Source of the DNA: Actinomycetes bacterium
GTDB taxonomy: Bacteria; Actinomycetota; Actinomycetes; Actinomycetales; Demequinaceae
Direction: 5' to 3'
NCBI GenBank assembly: GCA_023432235.1
Contig: JAEYUX010000060.1
Location: 1-40,725, forward strand
Length of the DNA: 40,725 nt
Below, piece after piece: positions 14,499 through 23,082 of this stretch. The notes beneath the pieces were generated by a model, which ran no database searches, was not told where the DNA came from, and saw only the letters and a program-made list of their open reading frames with translations. Each line of letters starts with the position of its first letter. The stretch's first letter is position 1. The position numbers and the translations under genes are program-made.

Positions 14499-16358
14499 CT
14501 ACGTGAGCCGTGCGAGCGCGGCATCGGCGATTGCCGAGGCTTCGAGCCCGATCTCGTCGAGGATCTGTGCGCGGCTCGCATGGTGGAGGAACTCACGCGG
14601 CACACCGTGATGTGACCACACGGCGTACCGGCCCGCCAAGCGTGCAAACTCAGCCCATGCCTCGCCCACGCCCGCATCCGTCAAGCCATCCTCGACCGTG
14701 ACGACGAGCTCGGCGTCGCCAATCACCTCAAGCAAGCCATCGGGAACGGGATGCACCCACGTTGCGGTGGCAGCAATGACGGTTTGTCCTTGCGCCGCAA
14801 GCTTGCCTGCCACGTCGATCGCGGTACTCGCCATTGAGCCGATCCCAAAGACAACAACGCGCGGCGCACCGTCACCAAACGTCGCGAGGACGTCGATATC
14901 ACCGCTCGTGCTGACGGCGGGTAGTGGTTCCGTAACGGCGCCCTTGGGGTACCGCACCACTGTGGGAGCGTCGTCGACAGCGACTGCCTCTCGGAACGCC
15001 GCACGCAGCGTCGGCTCATCTCGAGGTGCGGCGAGGCGCAATCCGGGGACGTGACGAAGAAGCGCCATATCCCACATCCCGTTGTGGCTCGCTCCGTCAT
15101 CGCCAGTAATACCCGCACGGTCAAGCATGAAGGTCACGCCGGCCTTGTGAAGCGCGACGTCCATGAGCAATTGATCAAATGCGCGGTTGAGGAATGTGGC
15201 ATAGACGGCCACCACCGGGTGGAGTCCGGAGTATGCGAGTCCTGCAGCGGCCGTGACGGCGTGCTGTTCAGCGATACCAACGTCGATGACGCGACCCGGG
15301 AATGCGTCCGCGAACGGTTGCAGGCCCACGGGCTGGAGCATCGCGGCGGTGATGGCGACGACGTCATCTCGTTCCGCACCAATGGCCAACATCTCGTCGG
15401 CGAACACGCTCGTCCATCCAAAGCGCGACGGCTCAATCGGCAAGCCGGTTTCGGGGTGGATCTTGCCAACGGCGTGAAAACGGTCTGCATGGTCTTGCTC
15501 AGCTGGCTGATACCCGCGACCCTTTTCTGTCAGCACATGGACGATGACGGGGGCGCCGTAGCCCTTCGCGTGGGTGAGTGCCGCCTCAAGCTGAGCAAGA
15601 TCGTGGCCGTCTACGGGTCCGAGGTACTTGAGCCCAAGATCCTCAAACATGCCGTGCGGACCGATGAGGCCCTTGAGAGCGCGTTTGCCATGCATGACGG
15701 TTTGATACGTGAAGTCTCGGACAGGCCCGCGTCCGTCAAACGTTCGCTTGCCCCAGCTGAGGAAGTTTTCGTAGGTGCGGGACGTCCGGATCCCATCAAG
15801 ACGGCGAGCAAGGCCGCCGATCGTCGGCGCGTACGAACGCCCGTTGTCATTGACGACAACCACGACCCTGTCATCACAATCAGCAAGGGAGTTGAGCGCC
15901 TCCCATGCCATCCCGCCAGTGAGCGCGCCATCGCCAATGACGGCAACGGTCGTCCGGTCCACCTCGCCCTTGAGGGTATGGCCGCGAGCAATGCCTGCGG
16001 CCCACGACAACGCCGTCGAGGCATGCGAGTTCTCAACGATGTCGTGTTCCGACTCCGCCCGTGATGGGTAGCCCGACACTCCCCCGCGCTTGCGAAGGTT
16101 GGAAAAATCGGAACGGCCGGTGATGAGCTTGTGGACGTAACTCTGATGTCCCGTATCAAACACGAGGCGGTCGAACGGAGACTCGAACACGCGGTGCAAA
16201 GCAAGCGTCAACTCGACAACGCCGAGATTCGGGCCGAGGTGTCCTCCTGTGCGCGACACCGACTCCACCAAGTACGTGCGGATCTCTTCAGCAAGGTCGG
16301 CGAGTTCCTGCGCGGATAGCGACCGCAAGGATTGCGGTGACTCGATGCGCTCCAGCAC
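14499..16358 (-). CDS. dxs: 1-deoxy-D-xylulose-5-phosphate synthase
   Basis: The first enzyme of the MEP isoprenoid pathway. It joins pyruvate and glyceraldehyde 3-phosphate with thiamine diphosphate and feeds prenyl synthesis, such as the polyprenyl synthase at 39529. The protein has 619 residues from the GTG at 16358. Motifs are SRTGGHLGPNLGVVELT (35-51), FDTGHQSYVHK (67-77), the diphosphate/Mg site GDGALTGG (142-149) with DNG at 171-173, and DVGIAEQHAVTAAAG in the pyrimidine-binding domain. I prefer the GTG because AAGGAG lies seven bases upstream and the family starts LLExI. An in-frame start at 16388 would add ten residues. Confidence 0.95.
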   Translation of the reverse strand: MLERIESPQSLRSLSAQELADLAEEIRTYLVESVSRTGGHLGPNLGVVELTLALHRVFESPFDRLVFDTGHQSYVHKLITGRSDFSNLRKRGGVSGYPSRAESEHDIVENSHASTALSWAAGIARGHTLKGEVDRTTVAVIGDGALTGGMAWEALNSLADCDDRVVVVVNDNGRSYAPTIGGLARRLDGIRTSRTYENFLSWGKRTFDGRGPVRDFTYQTVMHGKRALKGLIGPHGMFEDLGLKYLGPVDGHDLAQLEAALTHAKGYGAPVIVHVLTEKGRGYQPAEQDHADRFHAVGKIHPETGLPIEPSRFGWTSVFADEMLAIGAERDDVVAITAAMLQPVGLQPFADAFPGRVIDVGIAEQHAVTAAAGLAYSGLHPVVAVYATFLNRAFDQLLMDVALHKAGVTFMLDRAGITGDDGASHNGMWDMALLRHVPGLRLAAPRDEPTLRAAFREAVAVDDAPTVVRYPKGAVTEPLPAVSTSGDIDVLATFGDGAPRVVVFGIGSMASTAIDVAGKLAAQGQTVIAATATWVHPVPDGLLEVIGDAELVVTVEDGLTDAGVGEAWAEFARLAGRYAVWSHHGVPREFLHHASRAQILDEIGLEASAIADAALARLT

Positions 16359-16399
16359 GCTCGCTCCTTGCCGTCGGGGTTTCTCCACTGTACGTCCTG

Positions 16400-16419
16400 C
16401 AACGCCTCACAAGGCGTTG
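16400..16419 (-). terminator. Hairpin between acnA and dxs, weak terminator candidate
   Basis: CAACGCCT (16400-16407) pairs perfectly with AGGCGTTG (16412-16419) around a four-base loop, 12 bases after the acnA stop. No T-run follows on the minus strand, so termination may be partial. A tuning role between acnA and dxs is possible. Confidence 0.4.
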
Positions 16420-16431
16420 CTGTTCCGCGTT

Positions 16432-19248
16432 TTAGGCCTGCGCCACGAGGGAGCGAAGGACGTACTGGAGGATGCCACCGTGTCGGTAATAGTCAGCCTC
16501 ACCCGGTGTGTCGATCCGTACGACAGCGTCAAACTCAACGACGCTGCCGTCGGCCTTGGTTGCGCGCACCGGAAGAGTGCGGGGGTGCTCACCGTCGCTG
16601 AACGCCTCCACCCCGGTGATGTCGAACGTCTCGGTGCCATCGAGGCCAAGGCTCGCCGCGTTGTGACCGTCGGGGAACTGCAACGGCAGCACACCCATAC
16701 CGATGAGGTTAGAGCGGTGAATGCGTTCGAAGCTCTCGGTGATGACGGCACGCACGCCCAGCAATGCGGTTCCCTTGGCGGCCCAGTCACGTGATGAGCC
16801 GGAGCCGTACTCCTTGCCAGCGAGCACCACAAGCGGAATGCCAGCAGCCTGGTAATCCTGCGATGCATCGTAAATCGTGGTCTGCTCTCCGGTCAGGTGA
16901 TTGCGGGTGAAGCCGCCTTCGACGCCGTCGAGAAGGAGGTTCTTGAGGCGAATGTTGGCGAAGGTGCCACGGATCATTACTTCGTGATTACCGCGACGCG
17001 AGCCGTAGGAGTTGAAGTCCTTGCGCTCAACACCGTGCTCAGCGAGGTACGTGCCCGCGGGGCTGTCGGGTCGGATCGAGCCGGCCGGCGAGATGTGGTC
17101 TGTCGTGACGGAGTCGCCAAGCAAAGCGAGCACGCGGGCGCCGACGATGTCCTCGACGCGCTCAGGCGTCAGCGTCATGCCCTCGAAGTATGGGGGCTTG
17201 CGCACGTAGGTCGAGTCGCCGTCCCACTCAAACGTGCTGCCTGCAGGTGTCGGCAGCGTCTGCCAGCGCTCGTCACCTGCAAAGACGTCTGCGTAGTCGC
17301 GGGTGAACATTTCCTGCGTGATCGACGAGCCAATCACTGATTCGACCTCAGCCGGGTCAGGCCAAATATCGCGCAAGAAGACGTCGTTGCCCTCGCGGTC
17401 CTGACCGAGGGGCTCCGTCTCAAAGTCGAAGTCCATCGTTCCGGCAAGCGCATAGGCGATGACGAGCGGAGGTGAGGCGAGATAGTTCATCTTCACATCG
17501 GGGTTGATGCGGCCCTCAAAGTTGCGGTTACCCGACAGAACTGAGACAACCGACAGGTCGTGCTCGTTGACGGCGGCGGACACCTCGTCAGGAAGCGGTC
17601 CCGAGTTACCGATGCACGTGGTGCAGCCGTAACCAACGAGGTGGAAGCCCAACGCTTCAAGGTCGGGCCACAGGCCAGCCTTGTCGTAGTAGTTCGTCAC
17701 CACCTTGGAGCCGGGAGCCATCGACGTCTTCACCCACGGCTTTGACGTGAGGCCCTTTGCGTTCGCGTTCCGCGCGAGCAGCGCGGCAGCGAGCATGACC
17801 GACGGGTTGGACGTGTTGGTGCACGAGGTGATCGATGCAATGACAACGCGACCGTGGTCAAGGGTGGTGGCCGTGCCGTCCGACATCGTCAGCGGCACTT
17901 CCTTGTGCGGGCGGCCCATGACAACACGCGTCGTGGTGGCGGGCTCTGCCTCGTCACCCGCGATCGATCCCGCTGCAATCGGGTCGGAAGCCGGGAAGGT
18001 CTCCTCAATTGCCGCGTCAAGCCCCTCGGTGTCGCTCTCTTCGTGCTGCACGTAGTCACGGATGACGCTGCGGAAGCCGTCCTTCGCCTTCGTCAGCTCG
18101 ATGCGGTCTTGCGGACGCTTCGGTCCAGCAATCGACGGCACCACGGTCGAAAGATCGAGTTCGAGGTACTCCGAGAAGACGGGCTCGATGTAGTCGGGGG
18201 CCGAGGGGTCGTGCCAGAGACCCTGCGCCTTCGTGTACGCCTCGACGAGAGCCACCTGCTCGTCCGAGCGGCCGGTCAGTCGCAAATAATCGAGAGTGAC
18301 GCCGTCAATCGGGAAGATCGCGGCGGTGGAGCCAAACTCGGGGCTCATGTTGCCGATCGTGGCACGGTTTGCGAGCGGCACAGCGCCCACACCTTCGCCA
18401 TAAAACTCAACGAACTTGCCCACGACGCCGTGCTGGCGAAGCATTTCGGTGATCGTCAGCACCACGTCGGTTGCGGTGGCGCCGGGGGGAATGGAGCCGG
18501 TCAGCTTGAACCCGACAACCTTTGGAATCAACATCGACACGGGCTGGCCGAGCATTGCGGCCTCAGCCTCGATACCGCCAACACCCCAGCCCAGCACGCC
18601 GAGACCGTTGATCATCGTCGTGTGCGAATCCGTGCCGACGCAGGAGTCGGGGTACGCCCGCACCACGCCCCCCACCTCGTGTGTCATCACGCCGCGCGCG
18701 AGGTACTCGAGGTTGACCTGGTGGACGATTCCGGTGCCCGGGGGCACCACCTTGAAGTTATCGAAAGCCGTCTGGCCCCAGCGCAAGAACTGGTAGCGCT
18801 CACGGTTGCGCTGATACTCGAGTGCGGTGTTGCGCTCGAGAGCGTCGGCGCGGCCAAAGATGTCAATGACAACGGAGTGGTCGATGACGAGTTCCGCGGG
18901 AGCAAGCGGATTGATCACCGTGGGATCACCGCCAAGCTCGCGCACAGCCTCACGCATTGTCGCGAGGTCCACGACACACGGCACACCGGTGAAGTCCTGC
19001 ATAACGACCCGGGCGGGCGTGAACTGAATCTCGGTGTCAGGCTCGGCATTGGCGTCCCATGAAGCGAGCGCGCGGACGTGCTCTGCCGTGATGTTCTTGC
19101 CGTCTTCGGTGCGCAAAAGCGCCTCCGCGAGGATCTTGAGCGAGTACGGGAGCTTCTCGAGCCCCGGAACTGCGTCCAAGCGATAGACCTCATAGGCCTT
19201 GTCGCCAACGTGAAGGGTGGACTTGGATCCCAGGGTGTTGATGCTCAT
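16432..19248 (-). CDS. acnA: Aconitate hydratase A
   Basis: The TCA-cycle enzyme that interconverts citrate and isocitrate through a [4Fe-4S] cluster. The protein has 938 residues, close to actinobacterial AcnA length. Cluster ligands are Cys476 (ITSCTNTSNPS) and Cys542 and Cys545 (YGCTTCIGNSG). Other landmarks are DSCVGTDSHTTMINGLGVLGWGVGG (201-225) and the swivel-domain SYGSRRGNHE and GSGSSRDWAAKG segments. Residues about 401-440 form an acidic insert between domains containing EETFPASDP. The ATG at 19248 follows AAGGAG six bases upstream; TAGACT at 19274-19279 may be the -10. The AcnR-type repressor often next to acn in relatives is not present here. Confidence 0.96.
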   Translation of the reverse strand: MSINTLGSKSTLHVGDKAYEVYRLDAVPGLEKLPYSLKILAEALLRTEDGKNITAEHVRALASWDANAEPDTEIQFTPARVVMQDFTGVPCVVDLATMREAVRELGGDPTVINPLAPAELVIDHSVVIDIFGRADALERNTALEYQRNRERYQFLRWGQTAFDNFKVVPPGTGIVHQVNLEYLARGVMTHEVGGVVRAYPDSCVGTDSHTTMINGLGVLGWGVGGIEAEAAMLGQPVSMLIPKVVGFKLTGSIPPGATATDVVLTITEMLRQHGVVGKFVEFYGEGVGAVPLANRATIGNMSPEFGSTAAIFPIDGVTLDYLRLTGRSDEQVALVEAYTKAQGLWHDPSAPDYIEPVFSEYLELDLSTVVPSIAGPKRPQDRIELTKAKDGFRSVIRDYVQHEESDTEGLDAAIEETFPASDPIAAGSIAGDEAEPATTTRVVMGRPHKEVPLTMSDGTATTLDHGRVVIASITSCTNTSNPSVMLAAALLARNANAKGLTSKPWVKTSMAPGSKVVTNYYDKAGLWPDLEALGFHLVGYGCTTCIGNSGPLPDEVSAAVNEHDLSVVSVLSGNRNFEGRINPDVKMNYLASPPLVIAYALAGTMDFDFETEPLGQDREGNDVFLRDIWPDPAEVESVIGSSITQEMFTRDYADVFAGDERWQTLPTPAGSTFEWDGDSTYVRKPPYFEGMTLTPERVEDIVGARVLALLGDSVTTDHISPAGSIRPDSPAGTYLAEHGVERKDFNSYGSRRGNHEVMIRGTFANIRLKNLLLDGVEGGFTRNHLTGEQTTIYDASQDYQAAGIPLVVLAGKEYGSGSSRDWAAKGTALLGVRAVITESFERIHRSNLIGMGVLPLQFPDGHNAASLGLDGTETFDITGVEAFSDGEHPRTLPVRATKADGSVVEFDAVVRIDTPGEADYYRHGGILQYVLRSLVAQA

Positions 19249-19311
19249 CGCGCTCCTTGATTTGTCGCCGACCAGTCTACCGGGGTGGTGCGGAGGTCCC
19301 GCCTCGCCTCG

Positions 19312-20481
19312 TCAGCCCCGGATGAAAGTGGCGATAGTTTCAATGTGATGGGTCATGGGAAACAGATCCCATGCCGCCACCTCGTCCACTACGTAGCCGT
19401 CTTGGGCCAACAACGCAGTGTCCCTCGCCAGCGCAACGGGGTCGCACGCGACGTAGACGATGCGTTCGGGTGAAAGCGCCGTCATGGCCTTCACTGTCGC
19501 GGCCTTCGCGCCCGCTCGCGGCGGGTCAAGCACCACGGTGCCGCCCTTCATGTCCTCGCCGTCCCGAGCCATCTGTAGCAGGGTGCGACGCGCATCGCCG
19601 ATGATGGCGCGGGCATCAGAGAAACGCGAGAGATTGCGCTCGAGCGAGGACGTTCCTTTTGTGCCCACTGCCTCGACCGCCGTGACCTGCCTGCCTTGCG
19701 CGGCGAGTGCCGCTGCGAAAAGGCCCACCCCTGCATACAGATCGAGCACACGAGACGAGTCGCCGGCACGGCGCACCACCTCGCCGACAAGCACGGCCGG
19801 ACCGCCCCGATGGACCTGCCAGAAATCGCGCGCGCTCAGGGTGTAGGTAATATCCCCCACCTTCTCGGTCAGCATCTTCCCTGCGCCCCTGGCTCCACGA
19901 ACAACGTGGACCCAGCCGGTCGAGGTCTCGATGACATCAATCCGTTCTCCGGGGCGCCCTTCAGTTGCGAGAAGCGAAGCCTCCGCAGCTGGCGTCGCCA
20001 AGGGCATCGCAGAAAGTGTTCTGCGCCCTTTGCCCCCTTGGAGCGCCATCGTCGCTCGGCCATCATCACCTGCGACGGCACTCACCCGCGTGCGATAACG
20101 CAGCCCGCCCGCTTCATCGTCCCCCGGCACCGCACGGACATCGCCGTCATAGGCAAGTCCGGCAAACCTCTCGAACGCTTCCCGAAGTACCGCAGTCTTC
20201 CACTCTCGCTGGGCCGCAAGAGCGACATGACCTAGTTCCGCTCCCCCAACGCCGCCTTGGCCAGCCTCGGGCCACGGATGCTCCACGCGGTCAGCAGATG
20301 CCTTGATAATCCGGATGGCGTCGGCGTTCCAAAAGCGCGCGTCGGGCGCCGCATCGACAACGCGTGCTTCGACCACCTCGCCAGGCAGTGCATGTCGCAC
20401 AAAGACCGCGCGGCCCTCATGGCGCGCGACACAGTGCCCACCATGGGCGGGCTTTCCTACGGTGACCTCAATGGTCGTCAC
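19312..20481 (-). CDS. TrmA/RlmD-family class I SAM-dependent RNA (uracil-5-) methyltransferase
   Basis: A 389-residue RNA m5U methyltransferase. An N-terminal TRAM RNA-binding domain (about 3-58: TTIEVTVGKPAHGGHCVA onward) precedes the Rossmann domain. The SAM motif DLYAGVGLFAAALA, the motif VVLDPPRAG, the nucleophile Cys346 in VYVACDPVALARD and a catalytic Glu near 381 in HHIETI are all present. Residues 67-90, where RlmD carries its [4Fe-4S] cysteines, have none (HPWPEAGQGGVGGAELGH), so this is a cluster-free variant. The GTG at 20481 overlaps the stop of the upstream transporter (GTGA) and follows GGAG. The RNA target cannot be told from sequence. This corresponds to Rv2689c by synteny. 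Confidence 0.88.
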   Translation of the reverse strand: MTTIEVTVGKPAHGGHCVARHEGRAVFVRHALPGEVVEARVVDAAPDARFWNADAIRIIKASADRVEHPWPEAGQGGVGGAELGHVALAAQREWKTAVLREAFERFAGLAYDGDVRAVPGDDEAGGLRYRTRVSAVAGDDGRATMALQGGKGRRTLSAMPLATPAAEASLLATEGRPGERIDVIETSTGWVHVVRGARGAGKMLTEKVGDITYTLSARDFWQVHRGGPAVLVGEVVRRAGDSSRVLDLYAGVGLFAAALAAQGRQVTAVEAVGTKGTSSLERNLSRFSDARAIIGDARRTLLQMARDGEDMKGGTVVLDPPRAGAKAATVKAMTALSPERIVYVACDPVALARDTALLAQDGYVVDEVAAWDLFPMTHHIETIATFIRG

Positions 20482-22376
20482 GGCATCTCCGCTTCTTCCG
20501 CCAACGTCGCGGTAATGGTCCGGTCGCGCCGCGCCGATTCGAGTTTCCATGGCACGGCGCTCACCACCACGTTGGGCACGTTGAGCAACTGCGCCCGCAG
20601 TCGCGCTGTATTGCGATTGTGAAGCAGTTGCTCCCACCAGCGTCCCACGATGTACTCGGGCACATAGACGAACACCGCTTCCCGAGGGGACCGCAGGTGC
20701 AGGCTCTTCACGTAGGCAAGCACCGGCCCCACGAGGTCGCGGTACGGAGAGTCAAGGACGACGAGTGGAGTGCCCACGTTCATCGCGGCCCAGCGCTTCT
20801 CCAACGCCACCGAAGCACCTCGATCCATCTGGACCGTGACCGCTTTCAGCGTTGAGTGACGAGCGGCTTTCGCGTACGACAGTGCGTGCAACGCGGGCCG
20901 ATGGAGTTGAGCGACGAGCACGATCCCGTGTGTCGCGGAGGGCAACGTGGGCGAGTCGGCTCCCTTGTCGAGCGCAAGATCGACACGCACCGCTTGATAG
21001 TGCTTCTTGATCCCGCCCATGAGCACAACGACGATGACGATGAGCGCGATCGCAATCCATGCGCCGTTTGCGAAGTTGAATACGGCGGTGATGACGAGGA
21101 CGCCGGTCGCGGCGACGAGCGCAGCAATGTGCAGGACACGCCGCATGCCAAAGAGCACACGATCCTTGGGGAGTGTCGCCGTTTGGTACTTCGTACGCGT
21201 CCACTCCACCATTGCACGCTGGCTCAGCACGATCGACGTGAAGACACCCACGATGTACATGTGAACCAGTTGGCTCACACTCGCCCCGACTGCGATGACA
21301 ATGACCGCCGAGAGCGCGGCGACGAGCAAGATTGACCCGCGTTGAACGAGACGATCGTTCCGCATCGCCATTTGGCGAGGCAGGACTCCGTCCACCGCAA
21401 GGAGACCAGTCAGCCGGGAGAAGCGACGAAACACGCTTGAGCCGGCGGCCCACAAGATCATCCCGGCGGACAGACCGACGATCCAGACGGGAACGGGAGT
21501 ATCGAATACTCGTTCCGACACTTGCATGAGTATTGAGCCGTCGTTCCAGCCGGTGAGACGGAAATTCGACGCGAGCCATAGGACGGCATAGAACGCGCCA
21601 GCGCTCGCGAGCACAGCGACCAAGAGCGTCCGCGACGCGCGCTTCCCGCGCGGTTCGGCATGAGAGGGCCCCGACGCTGCGAGGTGCTCGATTCCCGTCA
21701 CCATCACCGCACCAGAAGCGACGGCACCGGCGTACGCAACAAGCACAGTCCATTCGCCCGACGCGGTGGCTTGAGGAATGATTCCCGTCCCGGGTTTATC
21801 CCCAACAAGGCCCACCACAACAAGCACGATGATGACGAGGACAAAGCCGTGCCATACGGCGAGAAGCACACGGACGCGGTCGTGAACCCCCCGGAGATTT
21901 GTCAGCGTCATGAGAGCAAGCGCGGCGACGCCGATGATCGTCGCCTTGCCGTCCCAGGACGGCATGAGAAACGTCAGTACTGACGAGATCGCCGACACGG
22001 AGATTGCGACGGTGAACAAGTAATCGGTAAGAAGCGAAGCGCCAGTGACCATTCCAAAACGCGGGCCAAGTCGGTCCCGCACCACGCCATAGTCACCACG
22101 CTCATGCGGGAATGCCCGCACTTGCGACGCATACGCTGCGCCAAGGAGGGCGAGAATGAGAACCGAACCAAGCGCCATCTCTGGAATCGCGCCCTGCTGG
22201 CCCCCTGAGCGGAGCGCCTCAACAACCGCGTCTGGTCCGTATGCGACGGCCGACAACACGCCCGCACCAAAGACCGGAAGCGCGAGGCGAGTCCGCAACG
22301 TGTGAGTACGAACCACGTCCGTTGCCACTGGTGCGCCAAACGTGAAGAGCTTGACGCGCTCGATAAACCGCTGCAC
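20478..22376 (-). CDS. KimA-like APC-superfamily transporter, likely potassium importer
   Basis: A 632-residue polytopic membrane protein with about 12 hydrophobic segments (roughly residues 30-480) and a C-terminal cytosolic alpha/beta domain of about 150 residues. It is usually labelled amino acid permease. By eye it follows Bacillus subtilis KimA (YdaO), the potassium/proton symporter: LSAVAYG, GASLLTDYLFTVAISVSA, TGIEHL, KKHYQAV, and in the tail LEKRWAAMN, SPYRDLV and WWEQLLHNRNT. KimA's early aspartate before the LSSVAYG motif is glycine here. The GTG at 22376 lies eight bases after TAGGAT (22385-22390). It is divergent from two TrkA/RCK genes 40 bases away and coupled to the RNA methyltransferase. 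The membrane transporter call is secure; the potassium substrate is inference. Confidence 0.85.
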   Translation of the reverse strand: MQRFIERVKLFTFGAPVATDVVRTHTLRTRLALPVFGAGVLSAVAYGPDAVVEALRSGGQQGAIPEMALGSVLILALLGAAYASQVRAFPHERGDYGVVRDRLGPRFGMVTGASLLTDYLFTVAISVSAISSVLTFLMPSWDGKATIIGVAALALMTLTNLRGVHDRVRVLLAVWHGFVLVIIVLVVVGLVGDKPGTGIIPQATASGEWTVLVAYAGAVASGAVMVTGIEHLAASGPSHAEPRGKRASRTLLVAVLASAGAFYAVLWLASNFRLTGWNDGSILMQVSERVFDTPVPVWIVGLSAGMILWAAGSSVFRRFSRLTGLLAVDGVLPRQMAMRNDRLVQRGSILLVAALSAVIVIAVGASVSQLVHMYIVGVFTSIVLSQRAMVEWTRTKYQTATLPKDRVLFGMRRVLHIAALVAATGVLVITAVFNFANGAWIAIALIVIVVVLMGGIKKHYQAVRVDLALDKGADSPTLPSATHGIVLVAQLHRPALHALSYAKAARHSTLKAVTVQMDRGASVALEKRWAAMNVGTPLVVLDSPYRDLVGPVLAYVKSLHLRSPREAVFVYVPEYIVGRWWEQLLHNRNTARLRAQLLNVPNVVVSAVPWKLESARRDRTITATLAEEAEMP

Positions 22377-22384
22377 GTCGCACC

Positions 22385-22408
22385 ATCCTAGGCTTCGCGC
22401 GGTATAGC
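22385..22408. promoter_or_regulatory. Divergent, near-leaderless promoter pair of the KimA-like and trkA genes
   Basis: Only 40 bases separate the two divergent GTG starts. TAGGAT (22385-22390, minus strand) lies eight bases before the transporter start. TATAGC (22403-22408, plus strand) lies eight bases before the trkA start. Neither gene has a clear Shine-Dalgarno. The promoters must share bases, so RNA polymerase could serve only one direction at a time. Confidence 0.42.
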
Positions 22409-22416
22409 GTGGTGGC

Positions 22417-23082
22417 GTGCACGTGGTGATCATGGGTTGTGGCCGCACTGGCGCCACTCTTGCTGTCGAGTTTGAGTCGCGCGGTCACTCCGTGGCAATC
22501 ATCGACTCCGACGCTGATGCGTTCCGTCGCTTGCCAGCGCACTTCCAGGGTCAACGGATCACCGGACTCGGATTCGACCGCGACACTCTTGTTGCCGCGG
22601 GAGTCGAAGAGGCTTTCGCTTTCGCAGCGGTATCGGACGGTGATAACTCAAATATCCTTGCCGCGCGCGTCGTCCGGGAAACGTATGGCGTGGAAAACGT
22701 CGTGGCCCGAATTGCTGACTCCGGTCGCGCCGAGGTCTATGAACGTCTCGGGATCTCGACGGTGGCGCAAGTGCCATGGATGGCGGCACAAATCGTCACT
22801 CGGCTCTTGCCCGGAGGCTCGGACGCGGAGTTTGCCGATCCCGATGTAGGAGTCGTGATGCGCCGTTTGCCCTTCAACGACGGCTGGATTGGTCGAAAAG
22901 CAACTGACCTCGAGAAATCATCGGGTGCTCGTATCGCCTACATCTCGCGCTTTGGCACAGCCGTTCTGCCCGATGCGGCCACCATCGTCCAGGCGGGCGA
23001 CGACATTCACTTTGTTCTCACAGACGCTGCGTCACGGGAGGTCATCAAGGTGGTCAGCCACGCTCCGAGGAGTGCATCGTGA
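22417..23082 (+). CDS. trkA: TrkA/RCK-family potassium uptake regulatory protein (first of a pair)
   Basis: A 221-residue cytosolic NAD-binding regulator of potassium transport. The N-terminal RCK/Rossmann domain has the GCGRTG glycine motif (7-12) and the acidic end of the second strand in AIIDSDADAF. A TrkA_C ligand domain follows, about residues 140-215. It is a single-unit protein, unlike the double-unit E. coli TrkA. It is divergent from the KimA-like transporter and overlaps the second trkA-like gene (GTGA, 23079-23082). It corresponds to CeoB in Mycobacterium by synteny. No TrkH/KtrB partner lies in the window. The GTG start is the first in frame after the -10 hexamer. Confidence 0.93.
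   Translation: MHVVIMGCGRTGATLAVEFESRGHSVAIIDSDADAFRRLPAHFQGQRITGLGFDRDTLVAAGVEEAFAFAAVSDGDNSNILAARVVRETYGVENVVARIADSGRAEVYERLGISTVAQVPWMAAQIVTRLLPGGSDAEFADPDVGVVMRRLPFNDGWIGRKATDLEKSSGARIAYISRFGTAVLPDAATIVQAGDDIHFVLTDAASREVIKVVSHAPRSAS

Noticed and set aside
17854..19062. A 402-codon plus-strand open frame opposite acnA
   Set aside because: It is a shadow of the aconitase coding frame; composition is histidine/arginine-rich and no family fits.
22377..22416. A c-di-AMP (ydaO) riboswitch for the KimA-like gene
   Set aside because: The intergenic space is 40 bases, far too short, and the start appears leaderless.
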